Assembly (NCBI RefSeq): GCF_016102285.1
Contig: NZ_JACFOY010000001.1
Coordinates: forward strand, 1,488,001 to 1,552,000
DNA length: 64,000 bases
Source of the DNA: Bartonella sp. M0177
GTDB taxonomy: Bacteria > Pseudomonadota > Alphaproteobacteria > Rhizobiales > Rhizobiaceae
Direction: 5' to 3'
Shown: positions 8,897 through 16,631 of the stretch, one piece after another
Numbering within the stretch: position 1 is the first letter of the stretch
How the letters are laid out: the number at the start of each line of letters is the position of its first letter
Translations under genes and position numbers: made by a program
The notes under the pieces: generated by a model
What the model was told of the DNA's origin: nothing
Seen by the model: the letters and a program-made list of their open reading frames with translations, nothing else
Databases searched by the model: none

Positions 8897-10195
8897 TTAT
8901 CCCTCGATATCTATCAGATGGATAAACGAACCGGCAACATTGTTTATTCTCATTCCCATTGTACCTAAAGAATTATCGAGCGCATCATAGGCTTTAAAAA
9001 GCGGAGTAGCGCCTTTTTCATCTACAATAGAGGCATAATGGAATTCATGCCCTCGAAAGCGGGTTTTTCCAAAAAACTCTCCTTCAGGAACCAAACGGCG
9101 ATAGCCTAAATGCAGTTTCTTCTGTTTGAAGCTGGTATTCAGTGGCAAAAGACCAAGCATCGGATGTTTTACCCCTTCGCTATCTTCCAATGTTTCCCCC
9201 AAAGTCATATAACCACCGCATTCGCCATAAATGGTTTTACCGGCTTTTGCCATATTGCTCATGGCTTTTTTGAACTTCTCTGCTGCCGCCAGTTTTCCGG
9301 CAAAAAGTTCCGGATAACCACCGCATAAATAAACGCTATCACACTCTTTATCCGGCACGTCATTCGCCAAAGGCGAAAAGAATGTGATTTCGGCACCGGC
9401 TTTTCTCCAACCATCAAGCAGGTGTGGATAAGAAAAGCGGAAAGCATCATCACGGCTCACTGCAATGCGTTGTCCAAGTGGCGGGATATAATCAATTGTG
9501 GCACTAGCAACCTTCACGCCATTTGAAGTCGATAATGCGATCATCGCCTCAAGATCAACGCTGTCCTTTATGATTTCTGCCGCTTGCCCGATAAAAGCAA
9601 AAAGATCGGTTCGTTCGGAAGCTTGAACCAGCCCCAAATGACGTGAGGGGAGTGTCAGCGCGTTATTTCTGTAAACCGCACCAACCACCGGTATATCAAG
9701 CGGTTGCAAGGCCGCGCGAAGCATGGCTTCATGCCGCGGACTTCCAATTTTATTCAGGATAATTCCGGCAAAGCGCAATCCCGGCATAAATTCGGCAAAA
9801 CCTTTGACAAGAGCCGCGACCGAATGTGATTGGCTTGTTACATCAACGACAAAGAATACAGGCAAATCCAATAATCGGGCAAGTTCGGCAGAAGAACCCT
9901 TGCCGTTGATAGCACCGTCATAAAGCCCCATCATGCCTTCGACAACAAAAAACTTTTGCTCTGAATTGTCGGTAAAATTGATATTTCTTATGAGCGCGTC
10001 GCGCATTGCCCAACAATCGAGATTGTAACTATCTTCTCCTGTTGCCGCTTTATGAAATGCCGGATCAATAAAGTCGGGCCCTGCTTTTCGCGGGGCTACG
10101 GTTAGTCCCATTTCTTTCAAAGCGCGCATCAATGCCAGAGTGATAACAGTTTTACCGGCTCCCGAATTGGCAGCGCTCACCATAAAGCCATTCAT
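8897..10195 (-). CDS. cobB: cobyrinate a,c-diamide synthase (hydrogenobyrinate amidating)
   Basis: A 432-aa cytosolic amidotransferase that uses glutamine and ATP to amidate the a and c side chains of the corrin ring. The N-terminal dethiobiotin-synthetase-like domain carries the P-loop SAANSGAGKTVITLALMRAL at residues 7-26. The C-terminal class I glutaminase-like domain has GECGGYMTLGE with the nucleophile Cys near residue 325 and RGHEFHYAS near 384. The length fits the family (430-460 aa). Its start overlaps the end of cobA by 4 nt, so the two are coupled. Confidence 0.95.
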   Translation of the reverse strand: MNGFMVSAANSGAGKTVITLALMRALKEMGLTVAPRKAGPDFIDPAFHKAATGEDSYNLDCWAMRDALIRNINFTDNSEQKFFVVEGMMGLYDGAINGKGSSAELARLLDLPVFFVVDVTSQSHSVAALVKGFAEFMPGLRFAGIILNKIGSPRHEAMLRAALQPLDIPVVGAVYRNNALTLPSRHLGLVQASERTDLFAFIGQAAEIIKDSVDLEAMIALSTSNGVKVASATIDYIPPLGQRIAVSRDDAFRFSYPHLLDGWRKAGAEITFFSPLANDVPDKECDSVYLCGGYPELFAGKLAAAEKFKKAMSNMAKAGKTIYGECGGYMTLGETLEDSEGVKHPMLGLLPLNTSFKQKKLHLGYRRLVPEGEFFGKTRFRGHEFHYASIVDEKGATPLFKAYDALDNSLGTMGMRINNVAGSFIHLIDIEG

Positions 10196-11001
10196 AATGA
10201 TCTGTTATCCAATTCGTCTGTAACAATATTCGGAGCAAGTTTATCGGCAAGCGAAACAACTTTACCAACGACAACAATCGTCGGCGGTTCGATGTCATGC
10301 TCTTTGATTGTTTGTTTTATATGGCCAAGTTCGGTCTTATAAATCCGCTGATTGGAGGTGGTGGCATGCGTGATAAACATAACCGGCTCATCACTCGTGC
10401 GACCCCCTTTGATAAGGTCATCGGCAATTTCATCAATGTGTTTCATCGCCATATAAAACACAAGAACCGGTGCGGCGCGGGAAATTGCTTTCCAGTCAAA
10501 AGATTTGGGCACTGTTCCGTCAGCATCATGACCGGTTAAAAACAATACACTGTGATTGACCGAACGATGAGTAACCGGAATACCTGCATAGGCAGGGCCT
10601 GCTATTCCCGCAGTTATTCCCGGAAAAACACGAAAGGGAATATGCGCTTCTATCAAGGCAAGCGCTTCTTCACCGCCACGGCCGAAAACAAAAGGATCGC
10701 CGCCTTTCAAACGCAAAACCCGCTTGCCTTGTCGGGCAAGGCAAATCATGCGTTCGGTAATTTCCTGCTGTTTGAGCGAGGGTTTGCCACCGCGCTTACC
10801 GGCAAATTCTAAAATTGCGCCCTGTTTTGCAAGCTTGAGGCACGAATGATCGACCAACGCATCATAAAGGATATGGTCTGCCTGTTTGAGTGCATTGACA
10901 CAATGGAGCGTAAGAAGTCCGGGGTCACCTGGCCCCGCGCCCACCAACCACACATGCCCCGCAATGAACTGTGGCAATTTGAATGGCAAATCTGCCGTCA
11001 T
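10192..11001 (-). CDS. cobA: uroporphyrinogen-III C-methyltransferase
   Basis: A 269-aa SAM-dependent enzyme that methylates uroporphyrinogen III at C2 and C7 to give precorrin-2, the entry to the corrin branch. Family signatures are VWLVGAGPGDPGLLTLHCVN near residue 18, VLRLKGGDPFVFGRGGEEAL around residue 94 and PGITAGIAGPAYAGIPVTHR around 128. It is a stand-alone SUMT without the CysG dehydrogenase/chelatase part. It is first in a two-gene unit with cobB and is divergent from cbiD across about 117 nt that must hold both promoters. Confidence 0.96.
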   Translation of the reverse strand: MTADLPFKLPQFIAGHVWLVGAGPGDPGLLTLHCVNALKQADHILYDALVDHSCLKLAKQGAILEFAGKRGGKPSLKQQEITERMICLARQGKRVLRLKGGDPFVFGRGGEEALALIEAHIPFRVFPGITAGIAGPAYAGIPVTHRSVNHSVLFLTGHDADGTVPKSFDWKAISRAAPVLVFYMAMKHIDEIADDLIKGGRTSDEPVMFITHATTSNQRIYKTELGHIKQTIKEHDIEPPTIVVVGKVVSLADKLAPNIVTDELDNRSL

Positions 11002-11118
11002 TTCGGGTCCTTTTGATGGTAAAATCTATAGAAAACAAGAATCAATGCATTATATGTGTTATCTATTGTGCAGTTTCCAACCACTGTAAACGTTAAATTT
11101 TCAAGAAATATTGTCAAA

Positions 11119-12222
11119 ATGGCAGATCTGCAAAGCACATTGAAACGCAAACCGGAAGGCCCCCTTCGCTTAGGCTGGACAACAGGGGCCTGCGCAACGG
11201 CTGCAACCAAGGCGGCGCTCACTGCTCTCATTACCGGTGCTTTTCCCGATCCCGTCGAGATAAGATTGCCAAGAGGGCAAATGCCGCAATTTGCGCTATC
11301 TGTCAAAACTCTTGGAGAAAATCAGGCAACAGCGGGAATTATCAAAGATGCGGGTGATGATCCCGATGTAACAGACAAGGCGACCATTATTGCAACTGTC
11401 ACTCCTGCCTCTCCTGAGAGCGGAATTATATTCAAAGCAGGAAAAGGTGTTGGAACTGTTACAAGACCGGGTTTGCCGCTTGATGTCGGGGAAGCAGCCA
11501 TTAACCCCGTTCCGCGCCGCATGATGAGCGAGGTTTGCAAGGAAATTTGTGATAAATATTCTTTTCCGCAAGATCTGGTCATTACAATTTCGGTACCCGA
11601 TGGCGAAAACATCGCGCTCAAAACATGGAATCCGCGCCTTGGCATTCTGGGCGGTATTTCCATTCTCGGCACAACCGGTATTGTTCACCCGTTTTCGTGT
11701 TCGGCATGGATTCATTCTATTCACAGCGGTATTGATGTCGCACGTGCAGAAGGGGCAAGCCATGTTCTTGGTGCAACCGGCGCAACTTCGGAAGATGCCG
11801 CACAGGCAATCTACCATCTTCCCGACTATGCCATATTGGATATGGGAGACTTCGTCGGTGCCGTGTTGAAATATTTGCGTCACCACCCGATTGATAAACT
11901 GACAATTGCCGGTGGTTTTGCAAAACTGACAAAACTCGCGCAAGGGGAAATGGACCTTCATTCTTCCCGCTCCCAAGTCGACAAGACATATTTGTGGACT
12001 ATTGCAAAGAATGCTGGCTTGAACCAATCCTTCAAGGACTTCATCGAAAATGCGAACACTGCGAAAGAAGTACTTGATATTGCTACAAAAGAAGGAATTG
12101 ATATTGCTACTCCTATAGCGCTTCAGGCAAAACATATTGCTGAAGAAACATTAAGGGAAGCGCCGGTTGCTGTCGAAATCATTGTGACCGACAGAAAGGG
12201 AAATATTCTTGCGAGAAAGTAG
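11119..12222 (+). CDS. cbiD: cobalt-precorrin-5B C1-methyltransferase (CbiD)
   Basis: A 367-aa protein with the CbiD signature LRLGWTTGACATAATKAALTAL near the N-terminus, EVRLPRGQ-like VEIRLPRGQM, AAINPVPRRMM, and GILGGISILGTTGIVHPFS around residue 180. CbiD methylates C1 in the anaerobic pathway; in several alphaproteobacteria it stands in for CobF. The ATG at 11119 is chosen over 11056 because homologues begin shortly before LRLGWTTGACA. The 3' end overlaps cobK by 14 nt, showing co-translation. Confidence 0.93.
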   Translation: MADLQSTLKRKPEGPLRLGWTTGACATAATKAALTALITGAFPDPVEIRLPRGQMPQFALSVKTLGENQATAGIIKDAGDDPDVTDKATIIATVTPASPESGIIFKAGKGVGTVTRPGLPLDVGEAAINPVPRRMMSEVCKEICDKYSFPQDLVITISVPDGENIALKTWNPRLGILGGISILGTTGIVHPFSCSAWIHSIHSGIDVARAEGASHVLGATGATSEDAAQAIYHLPDYAILDMGDFVGAVLKYLRHHPIDKLTIAGGFAKLTKLAQGEMDLHSSRSQVDKTYLWTIAKNAGLNQSFKDFIENANTAKEVLDIATKEGIDIATPIALQAKHIAEETLREAPVAVEIIVTDRKGNILARK

Positions 12223-12988
12223 GACAGTTTTATTATTGGGTGGCACCAGCGAAGCCTATGCTCTCGCAGAAAAATTTGCCGAAGAGGACTATCCTGTTCT
12301 TTCGTCTCTCGCTGGCCGTACATCACATCCGAAAATTCCTGCTGGGCGATACCGCATTGGCGGGTTTGGCGGCATTGACGGGCTTATCAATACAATCGAA
12401 AAGGAAAACATAGGGCTTATCGTTGACGCAACCCATCCTTTTGCCGAAACTATGACCGATCATGCCTGGCGGGCAGCGCGCGCAAAAAAGATCGGCTATA
12501 TCCGGTTCGAACGTCCGCTTTGGCAAGCGGCGAAAGAAGACAAGTGGCTGACGGTGAATAATATTGCGGAAGCCGTTGCCGCTATTCCTGTAAATAGCCG
12601 CTGCTTTCTTGCGATAGGGCGCCAGCACGTCAATGAATTTCTGGTGCGCAAAGATGTTTCATTTGTCGGACGTATGGTCGAGAAGCCGGAAAATTTTGTT
12701 CCCGAAGCCAATATAGAAATTGTGCTCGGGAAACCGGAAAATGAACAAGAAGAATATGACTTTCTCGTCAAACATCATTTTGATTGTCTCGTGTGCAGAA
12801 ATTCCGGTGGAACTGCCTCTTTTCCAAAGTTGAAGGCTGCGCGCAAACTCGGCCTTCCGGTGATTATGATAACCAGAAAGCCCCTACCCGATGTTGTCAC
12901 ATTGAGCGCGGAAAAAGATGTTATCGACTTGGTGCGGACATTTTGCCAAGCGGACCGTGCGGAAAAGCATAAAGAGACGAACGGCTAA
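12209..12988 (+). CDS. cobK: precorrin-6A reductase
   Basis: A 259-aa NADPH-dependent reductase of the corrin ring. Signatures are LLGGTSEAYALAEKF at the N-terminus, IGGFGGIDGLINTI near residue 50, IVDATHPFAETMTDHAWRA around residue 71 and CRNSGGTASFPKLKAARKLGLPVIMI near the C-terminus. It starts with TTG at 12209, placed 8 nt after AAAGGG and inside the end of cbiD. The 3' end runs 68 nt into the end of the convergent cobM, which is unusual. Confidence 0.94.
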   Translation: MRESRTVLLLGGTSEAYALAEKFAEEDYPVLSSLAGRTSHPKIPAGRYRIGGFGGIDGLINTIEKENIGLIVDATHPFAETMTDHAWRAARAKKIGYIRFERPLWQAAKEDKWLTVNNIAEAVAAIPVNSRCFLAIGRQHVNEFLVRKDVSFVGRMVEKPENFVPEANIEIVLGKPENEQEEYDFLVKHHFDCLVCRNSGGTASFPKLKAARKLGLPVIMITRKPLPDVVTLSAEKDVIDLVRTFCQADRAEKHKETNG

Positions 12989-13688
12989 GCTTTTCAGGCC
13001 GAAGTGCTTTCCCGACAAAGATGATTGCGGTTTTTTCTATTTTTTCTTGCGCTATCTTTTCATGAATATCGGCAAGCGTGCCTGAAATGATTTTTTCGTC
13101 CGGCCAGCTTACATGATAGGCCACAATGACCGGGCAATCGGCCCCGTAAATTGGCAATAGTTCTTTCCGGATTGCGGCAATATTTTTTGCCGAAAGATGG
13201 ATTGCCATTGTCGCTTTTGCTTGTCCTAAATTTGACAATGTCTCAAGTTCCGGCATGGGTGAAGAATTGACCGATGTCCGTGTCAAAATAACCGACTGGT
13301 TAAGCTTTGGAAGCGTCAATTCCTGCTTCATGGCTGCCGCTGCTGCCGCATAGGAAGCAACCCCCGGCACCACCTCGTAATTGATCGCAAGCTTGTCGAG
13401 CGCTGCCATCTGTTCAGCTATTGCGCTATAGATCGAAGGGTCGCCGGAATGAAGCCTTGCAACATCCTTTCCCTCTTTTTCGGCTTTGACAAATTCTTCG
13501 ACGATCGCATCAAGATCAAGATGACCGGTATTGACGCGTCGCGCTTCCTGAGGGATTTCGGCAATCAATTCTTCCGAAAGAAGCGAGCCTGCATAAAGGC
13601 AGACCGGACAACGTTTTATAAGATTAAGCCCGCGCACTGTAATGAGATCATATGCTCCCGGACCTGCGCCGATAAAATATACTGTCAT
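12921..13688 (-). CDS. cobM: precorrin-4 C11-methyltransferase
   Basis: A 255-aa SAM-dependent tetrapyrrole methylase. Markers are MTVYFIGAGPGAYDLITVRG at the N-terminus, CLYAGSLLSEELI around residue 30, VARLHSGDPSIYSAIAEQM around residue 76 and EVVPGVASYAAAAAAM around 104, all matching CobM/CbiF. The length is normal for the family. It starts with ATG overlapping the stop of cobE by 4 nt. The last 68 nt lie opposite the end of cobK. Confidence 0.95.
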   Translation of the reverse strand: MTVYFIGAGPGAYDLITVRGLNLIKRCPVCLYAGSLLSEELIAEIPQEARRVNTGHLDLDAIVEEFVKAEKEGKDVARLHSGDPSIYSAIAEQMAALDKLAINYEVVPGVASYAAAAAAMKQELTLPKLNQSVILTRTSVNSSPMPELETLSNLGQAKATMAIHLSAKNIAAIRKELLPIYGADCPVIVAYHVSWPDEKIISGTLADIHEKIAQEKIEKTAIIFVGKALRPEKLSRSSLYAFPHGPLGKMSAPSR

Positions 13689-14071
13689 TCTTCCTTCTGT
13701 CCGGCCACAGCAATGGTGAGCCCACCAATTTTTGTTTTTTCAACGAGCAATATACCACCTTTACCTGAAGCCGCCAAAGCTGCAGCTTCCGCAACGCCAT
13801 GGCAACCCGTATGTTGAAAAACAATATCGGATGGGTTCTTCAGAAAGCAAGTCATTGTCTCCAACTCTGCTGGTGAAAATGTAACGAGAGGAACAGAAAG
13901 GCGTTGCAAAGCAAGTAAAATAAGACGATTGGATTTTTTACCTTCAAGCGTTGAAAAAGCTGCAATATTCCACTTTTCCAGAAATTCGAGAGCCTTTTCC
14001 ATATCGCCCGTCGTGGCAGATGACGAAATGCCTATGCCAACAAAAACCGGCATAGAGCTTCTGTTGACCAT
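13685..14071 (-). CDS. cobE: CobE / CbiG C-terminal-domain protein
   Basis: A 128-aa protein matching the small CobE/CbiG_C domain. It has PVFVGIGISSSATTGDMEKAL at the N-terminus, then LVTFSPAELETM and a Gly/Ala-rich TGCHGVAEAAALAASG segment near the C-terminus. In the aerobic pathway CobE is required but its exact role is unsettled; the related CbiG opens the lactone ring in the anaerobic route. It overlaps cobM by 4 nt and follows the TerB-like gene after 14 nt, so the three may be one transcript. Confidence 0.85.
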   Translation of the reverse strand: MVNRSSMPVFVGIGISSSATTGDMEKALEFLEKWNIAAFSTLEGKKSNRLILLALQRLSVPLVTFSPAELETMTCFLKNPSDIVFQHTGCHGVAEAAALAASGKGGILLVEKTKIGGLTIAVAGQKEE

Positions 14072-14085
14072 ATCCGGTTTTGCCT

Positions 14086-14523
14086 TTAAGCGCGTTCTTT
14101 GACGGAGTTATAAATCCGTTCCACCTCTTGCGAGGGAACACCGAGAATGGCTGCTATCCGATGGATAAGCGCAACTTCATCAGCATCGACATGATTATCG
14201 GCAGCAGCAATTGTCATCAAATTTTCGATAAGTGCAATACGCCGGTCCGGCGCCAACTCGCCAAAGAGAGCCGCAGCCTGACCGGTTGTGGTTTCATAGC
14301 CATAATCATAAAGATATTTGATGACATCCGGCAAAGCATCGGGAGATACGCCGAATTGCTGTTCGGCAATTTTTGAAAAAGCGGCAGTTTCGCTTGGCGT
14401 ATGTTTGCCATCGGCAAAGCCCAAGTGAATGAGCAAGAGAAGCTCGGCCGCTGTTGCCGGATTTTCGGCCACTTTACGGACCGAATTATGACGGGAAAAA
14501 TAATTTGCGATGCTGTCAAACAT
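14086..14523 (-). CDS. TerB-like (DjlA/TerB fold) protein
   Basis: A 145-aa soluble, largely helical acidic protein. The C-terminal half has the TerB-like pattern LMTIAAADNHVDADEVALIHRIAAILGV, repeated more loosely earlier as LIHLGFADGKHTPSETAAFSKIAEQ. These acidic repeats resemble the metal-binding helices of tellurite-resistance TerB and DUF533 proteins. The start at 14523 is preferred over 14613 because GGAG sits a few bases upstream and the longer form adds an atypical Cys-rich stretch. The role is unknown, and its place before cobE-cobM may only be positional. Confidence 0.75.
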   Translation of the reverse strand: MFDSIANYFSRHNSVRKVAENPATAAELLLLIHLGFADGKHTPSETAAFSKIAEQQFGVSPDALPDVIKYLYDYGYETTTGQAAALFGELAPDRRIALIENLMTIAAADNHVDADEVALIHRIAAILGVPSQEVERIYNSVKERA

Positions 14524-14682
14524 GCGAAACTCCGCTTCTTGCCACGTTAGGAGAGCTGAACTAAAAGCAGAGCTTGCCAATATTGCACAAAAAACACAAG
14601 TGCATGAATGCAACGTTTGACGTTTCTTTATCGAAATTATTCTATTATTCCTTATTCTATTCTGTTCAGGTAATATTCGCCA

Positions 14683-15471
14683 ATGCTGGAATTCCTTTTT
14701 GACCCGACTGTCCTGATGTTGATTTTTGCCGGTTTGTTTGCCGGTTTTATAGATTCAATTGCCGGTGGCGGTGGCCTTATCACCATCCCTGCCCTGATGC
14801 TTTCGGGCCTTCCGCCTGTCGAAACACTGGGTACAAACAAGTTGCAGGGTCTTTTCGGTTCATTTTCTGCAATGGTGGCCTATGCCCGTGGTGGGCATGT
14901 CAATATCAGGAAACAAATCCTCCAAGCCGCCATGGCCTTTATCGGGAGCATCATCGGCGCACTGGTTGCAACCCTTATTCCCGTCAAATTATTTCAAGCA
15001 TTTCTGCCCGTTCTGCTCATTGTTGTCGCTGCTTATTTCGCGTTAAAGCCGAACCTCAACGACATCGATAAACAGGAGCGGATGAGACCAATCATCTTTT
15101 CACTGACTATGGCGCCACTTGTCGGCTTTTACGACGGCATATTCGGTCCGGGTGCCGGTTCGTTCTATATGCTGGCCTTTGTTTCCATCTCGGGATTTGG
15201 AATCCTCAAAGCGACAGCCCATACAAAACTGTTGAACTTTTCATCCAATCTTGGCGGTTTCCTGACCTTTGCAGTCATGGGCTCGATCAATGTAAAAATC
15301 GGCATTGCTATGGGAATTGCGCAATTTATCGGTGCGCAAATGGGCGCCCGCGTTGCCATGAAAACCGGTGCCAAGCTCATAAAACCGCTATTGGTCATCG
15401 TATGCGTTATTCTTGCCTATAAACTCTTACAAGCCCATGACAATCCGCTACGGGAATGGTTGAACCTTTGA
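14683..15471 (+). CDS. TSUP (TauE/SafE) family permease
   Basis: A 262-aa inner-membrane protein with about eight helices. It has the duplicated TauE/SafE signature: AGFIDSIAGGGGLITIPALMLSGLPPVETLGTNKLQG at residues 20-56 and FYDGIFGPGAGSFYMLAFV at about 147-165. It resembles YfcA. The family moves sulfite, sulfoacetate or other small organic anions; some members lie beside cobalamin or cobalt genes and have been proposed to handle cobalt, but nothing here proves that. It is transcribed alone and ends at a bidirectional terminator shared with the cobO operon. Confidence 0.88.
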   Translation: MLEFLFDPTVLMLIFAGLFAGFIDSIAGGGGLITIPALMLSGLPPVETLGTNKLQGLFGSFSAMVAYARGGHVNIRKQILQAAMAFIGSIIGALVATLIPVKLFQAFLPVLLIVVAAYFALKPNLNDIDKQERMRPIIFSLTMAPLVGFYDGIFGPGAGSFYMLAFVSISGFGILKATAHTKLLNFSSNLGGFLTFAVMGSINVKIGIAMGIAQFIGAQMGARVAMKTGAKLIKPLLVIVCVILAYKLLQAHDNPLREWLNL

Positions 15472-15516
15472 GAGATAAAAGCTTGTCTCTCGAAATGCCA
15501 TCATAGAGCTTAAAAG

Positions 15517-15554
15517 AAAAACCGGTCCACATAAAGCTGCTGAACCGGTTTTTT
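15517..15554. terminator. bidirectional rho-independent terminator
   Basis: A 10-bp stem (AAAAACCGGT at 15517-15526 and its complement at 15544-15553) lies between the convergent TauE gene and the last gene of the cobP-eamA operon. The A and T runs on either side let it act on both strands. Confidence 0.8.
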
Positions 15555-15576
15555 AAGACAAAACAATTATGCTCGT

Positions 15577-16005
15577 CTAAAATTTTAATGCCAGCAAAAT
15601 AACACCTGCGGTGATTAGCACGACGCCGGTCCAGTTGATGGCTGTCAGTTTTTCACCAAGAAAAGTAACGCCGAAAATCGCGACAAAAATAACCGACAAT
15701 TTGTCAATCGGAGCGACATGGGAAGCATCTCCCAATTGCAGAGCGCGGAAATAGGCAAGCCATGAAGCACCTGTGGCAAGCCCTGATAGAACAAGGAAAA
15801 CCCATGATTTTGTTGGAATGGCTCCAGGACGTTGCCATTGTCCGGTGATGCTTAAAAACAAACATAATGCGGCAATGATAACAATTGTTCTTATCAAAGT
15901 GGCAAAATCGGAATTGATACCGCTTATACCGACTTTTGCAAAAATCGCTGTTAAAGCCGCAAAAATTGCTGAAAGAAATGCCCAGAACTGCCAGGTTGCG
16001 GTCAT
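15577..16005 (-). CDS. half-size EamA (DMT) transporter, last gene of the cobP-cobO operon
   Basis: A 142-aa membrane protein with five predicted helices and a single EamA domain. Markers are the N-terminal helix with LTAIFAKVGISGINSDFATLIRT, GLATGASWLAYFRALQLGDAS around residue 75 and the last helices with IFGVTFLGEKLTAINWTGVVLI. Full DMT exporters have two such domains, so this one should dimerise. Its ATG overlaps the cobO stop by 1 nt (TGATG), so it is translationally coupled to cobalamin synthesis. Cobalt or corrinoid transport is a reasonable guess, not shown by sequence. Confidence 0.88.
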   Translation of the reverse strand: MTATWQFWAFLSAIFAALTAIFAKVGISGINSDFATLIRTIVIIAALCLFLSITGQWQRPGAIPTKSWVFLVLSGLATGASWLAYFRALQLGDASHVAPIDKLSVIFVAIFGVTFLGEKLTAINWTGVVLITAGVILLALKF

Positions 16006-16631
16006 CAGAATTCAATCCCCTTCTGTCCTTTTATGCCGGAACGGAACGGGTGTTTGACCAATTCCATTTCTGTTACCAGATCGGCAGCCTCAATCAATTC
16101 ATTTCGTGCATTGCGACCGGTAATGATAACATGCTTCATGAAAGGTCGCTTCGATAATACATCAAGCACTTCTTCCAAAGGTAAATAATCATAGCGCAAT
16201 ACGATATTCAGCTCGTCACAAAGCACCATATCCGTGGTGTCGTCGAGGATCATCTCTTTGGCAATGTCCCACGCTTTTCGCGCTTCGGCAATGTCTTTTT
16301 CACGATCCTGCGTTTCCCATGTAAAGCCTTCGCCATGGGCATAAACGCGCACCTGATCGCCAAATTTTTCAAGTGCGGTACGCTCGCCGGTTTGGCGCAA
16401 CCCTTTGACAAACTGCACAACGCCAACCTTCATATTCTGGCCGAGAGCACGAAAAACCATACCGAAAGCGGCCGTTGTCTTGCCTTTGCCCTTCCCCGTA
16501 TGAACAATGAGAAGGCCTTTTTCCTTGGTTTTACCGGCTTCTATTTTTTTCCGTGCGGCCTCTTTCTTTTTCATTTTTTCGGCATGACGGGCATTCAATT
16601 CCGCTTCCGTCAGCTTTTCCTTGGCGTCCAT
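16005..16631 (-). CDS. cobO: cob(I)yrinate a,c-diamide adenosyltransferase
   Basis: A 208-aa CobA/CobO-type ATP:corrinoid adenosyltransferase, which adds the upper adenosyl ligand. It has a charged N-terminal extension (residues 1-37, Lys/Glu-rich), the P-loop HTGKGKGKTTAAFG around residue 45, VQFVKGLRQTGERTALEKF near residue 77, and LCDELNIVLRYDYLPLEEVL, ending near FRSGIKGQKGIEF. The gene starts within the last 22 nt of cobN and ends on the start of the EamA gene. Confidence 0.96.
   Translation of the reverse strand: MDAKEKLTEAELNARHAEKMKKKEAARKKIEAGKTKEKGLLIVHTGKGKGKTTAAFGMVFRALGQNMKVGVVQFVKGLRQTGERTALEKFGDQVRVYAHGEGFTWETQDREKDIAEARKAWDIAKEMILDDTTDMVLCDELNIVLRYDYLPLEEVLDVLSKRPFMKHVIITGRNARNELIEAADLVTEMELVKHPFRSGIKGQKGIEF

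Noticed and set aside
11296-12135. 279-codon open frame antisense to cbiD
   Set aside because: It is a shadow of a clear cbiD gene; the cysteine-rich translation has no domain character.
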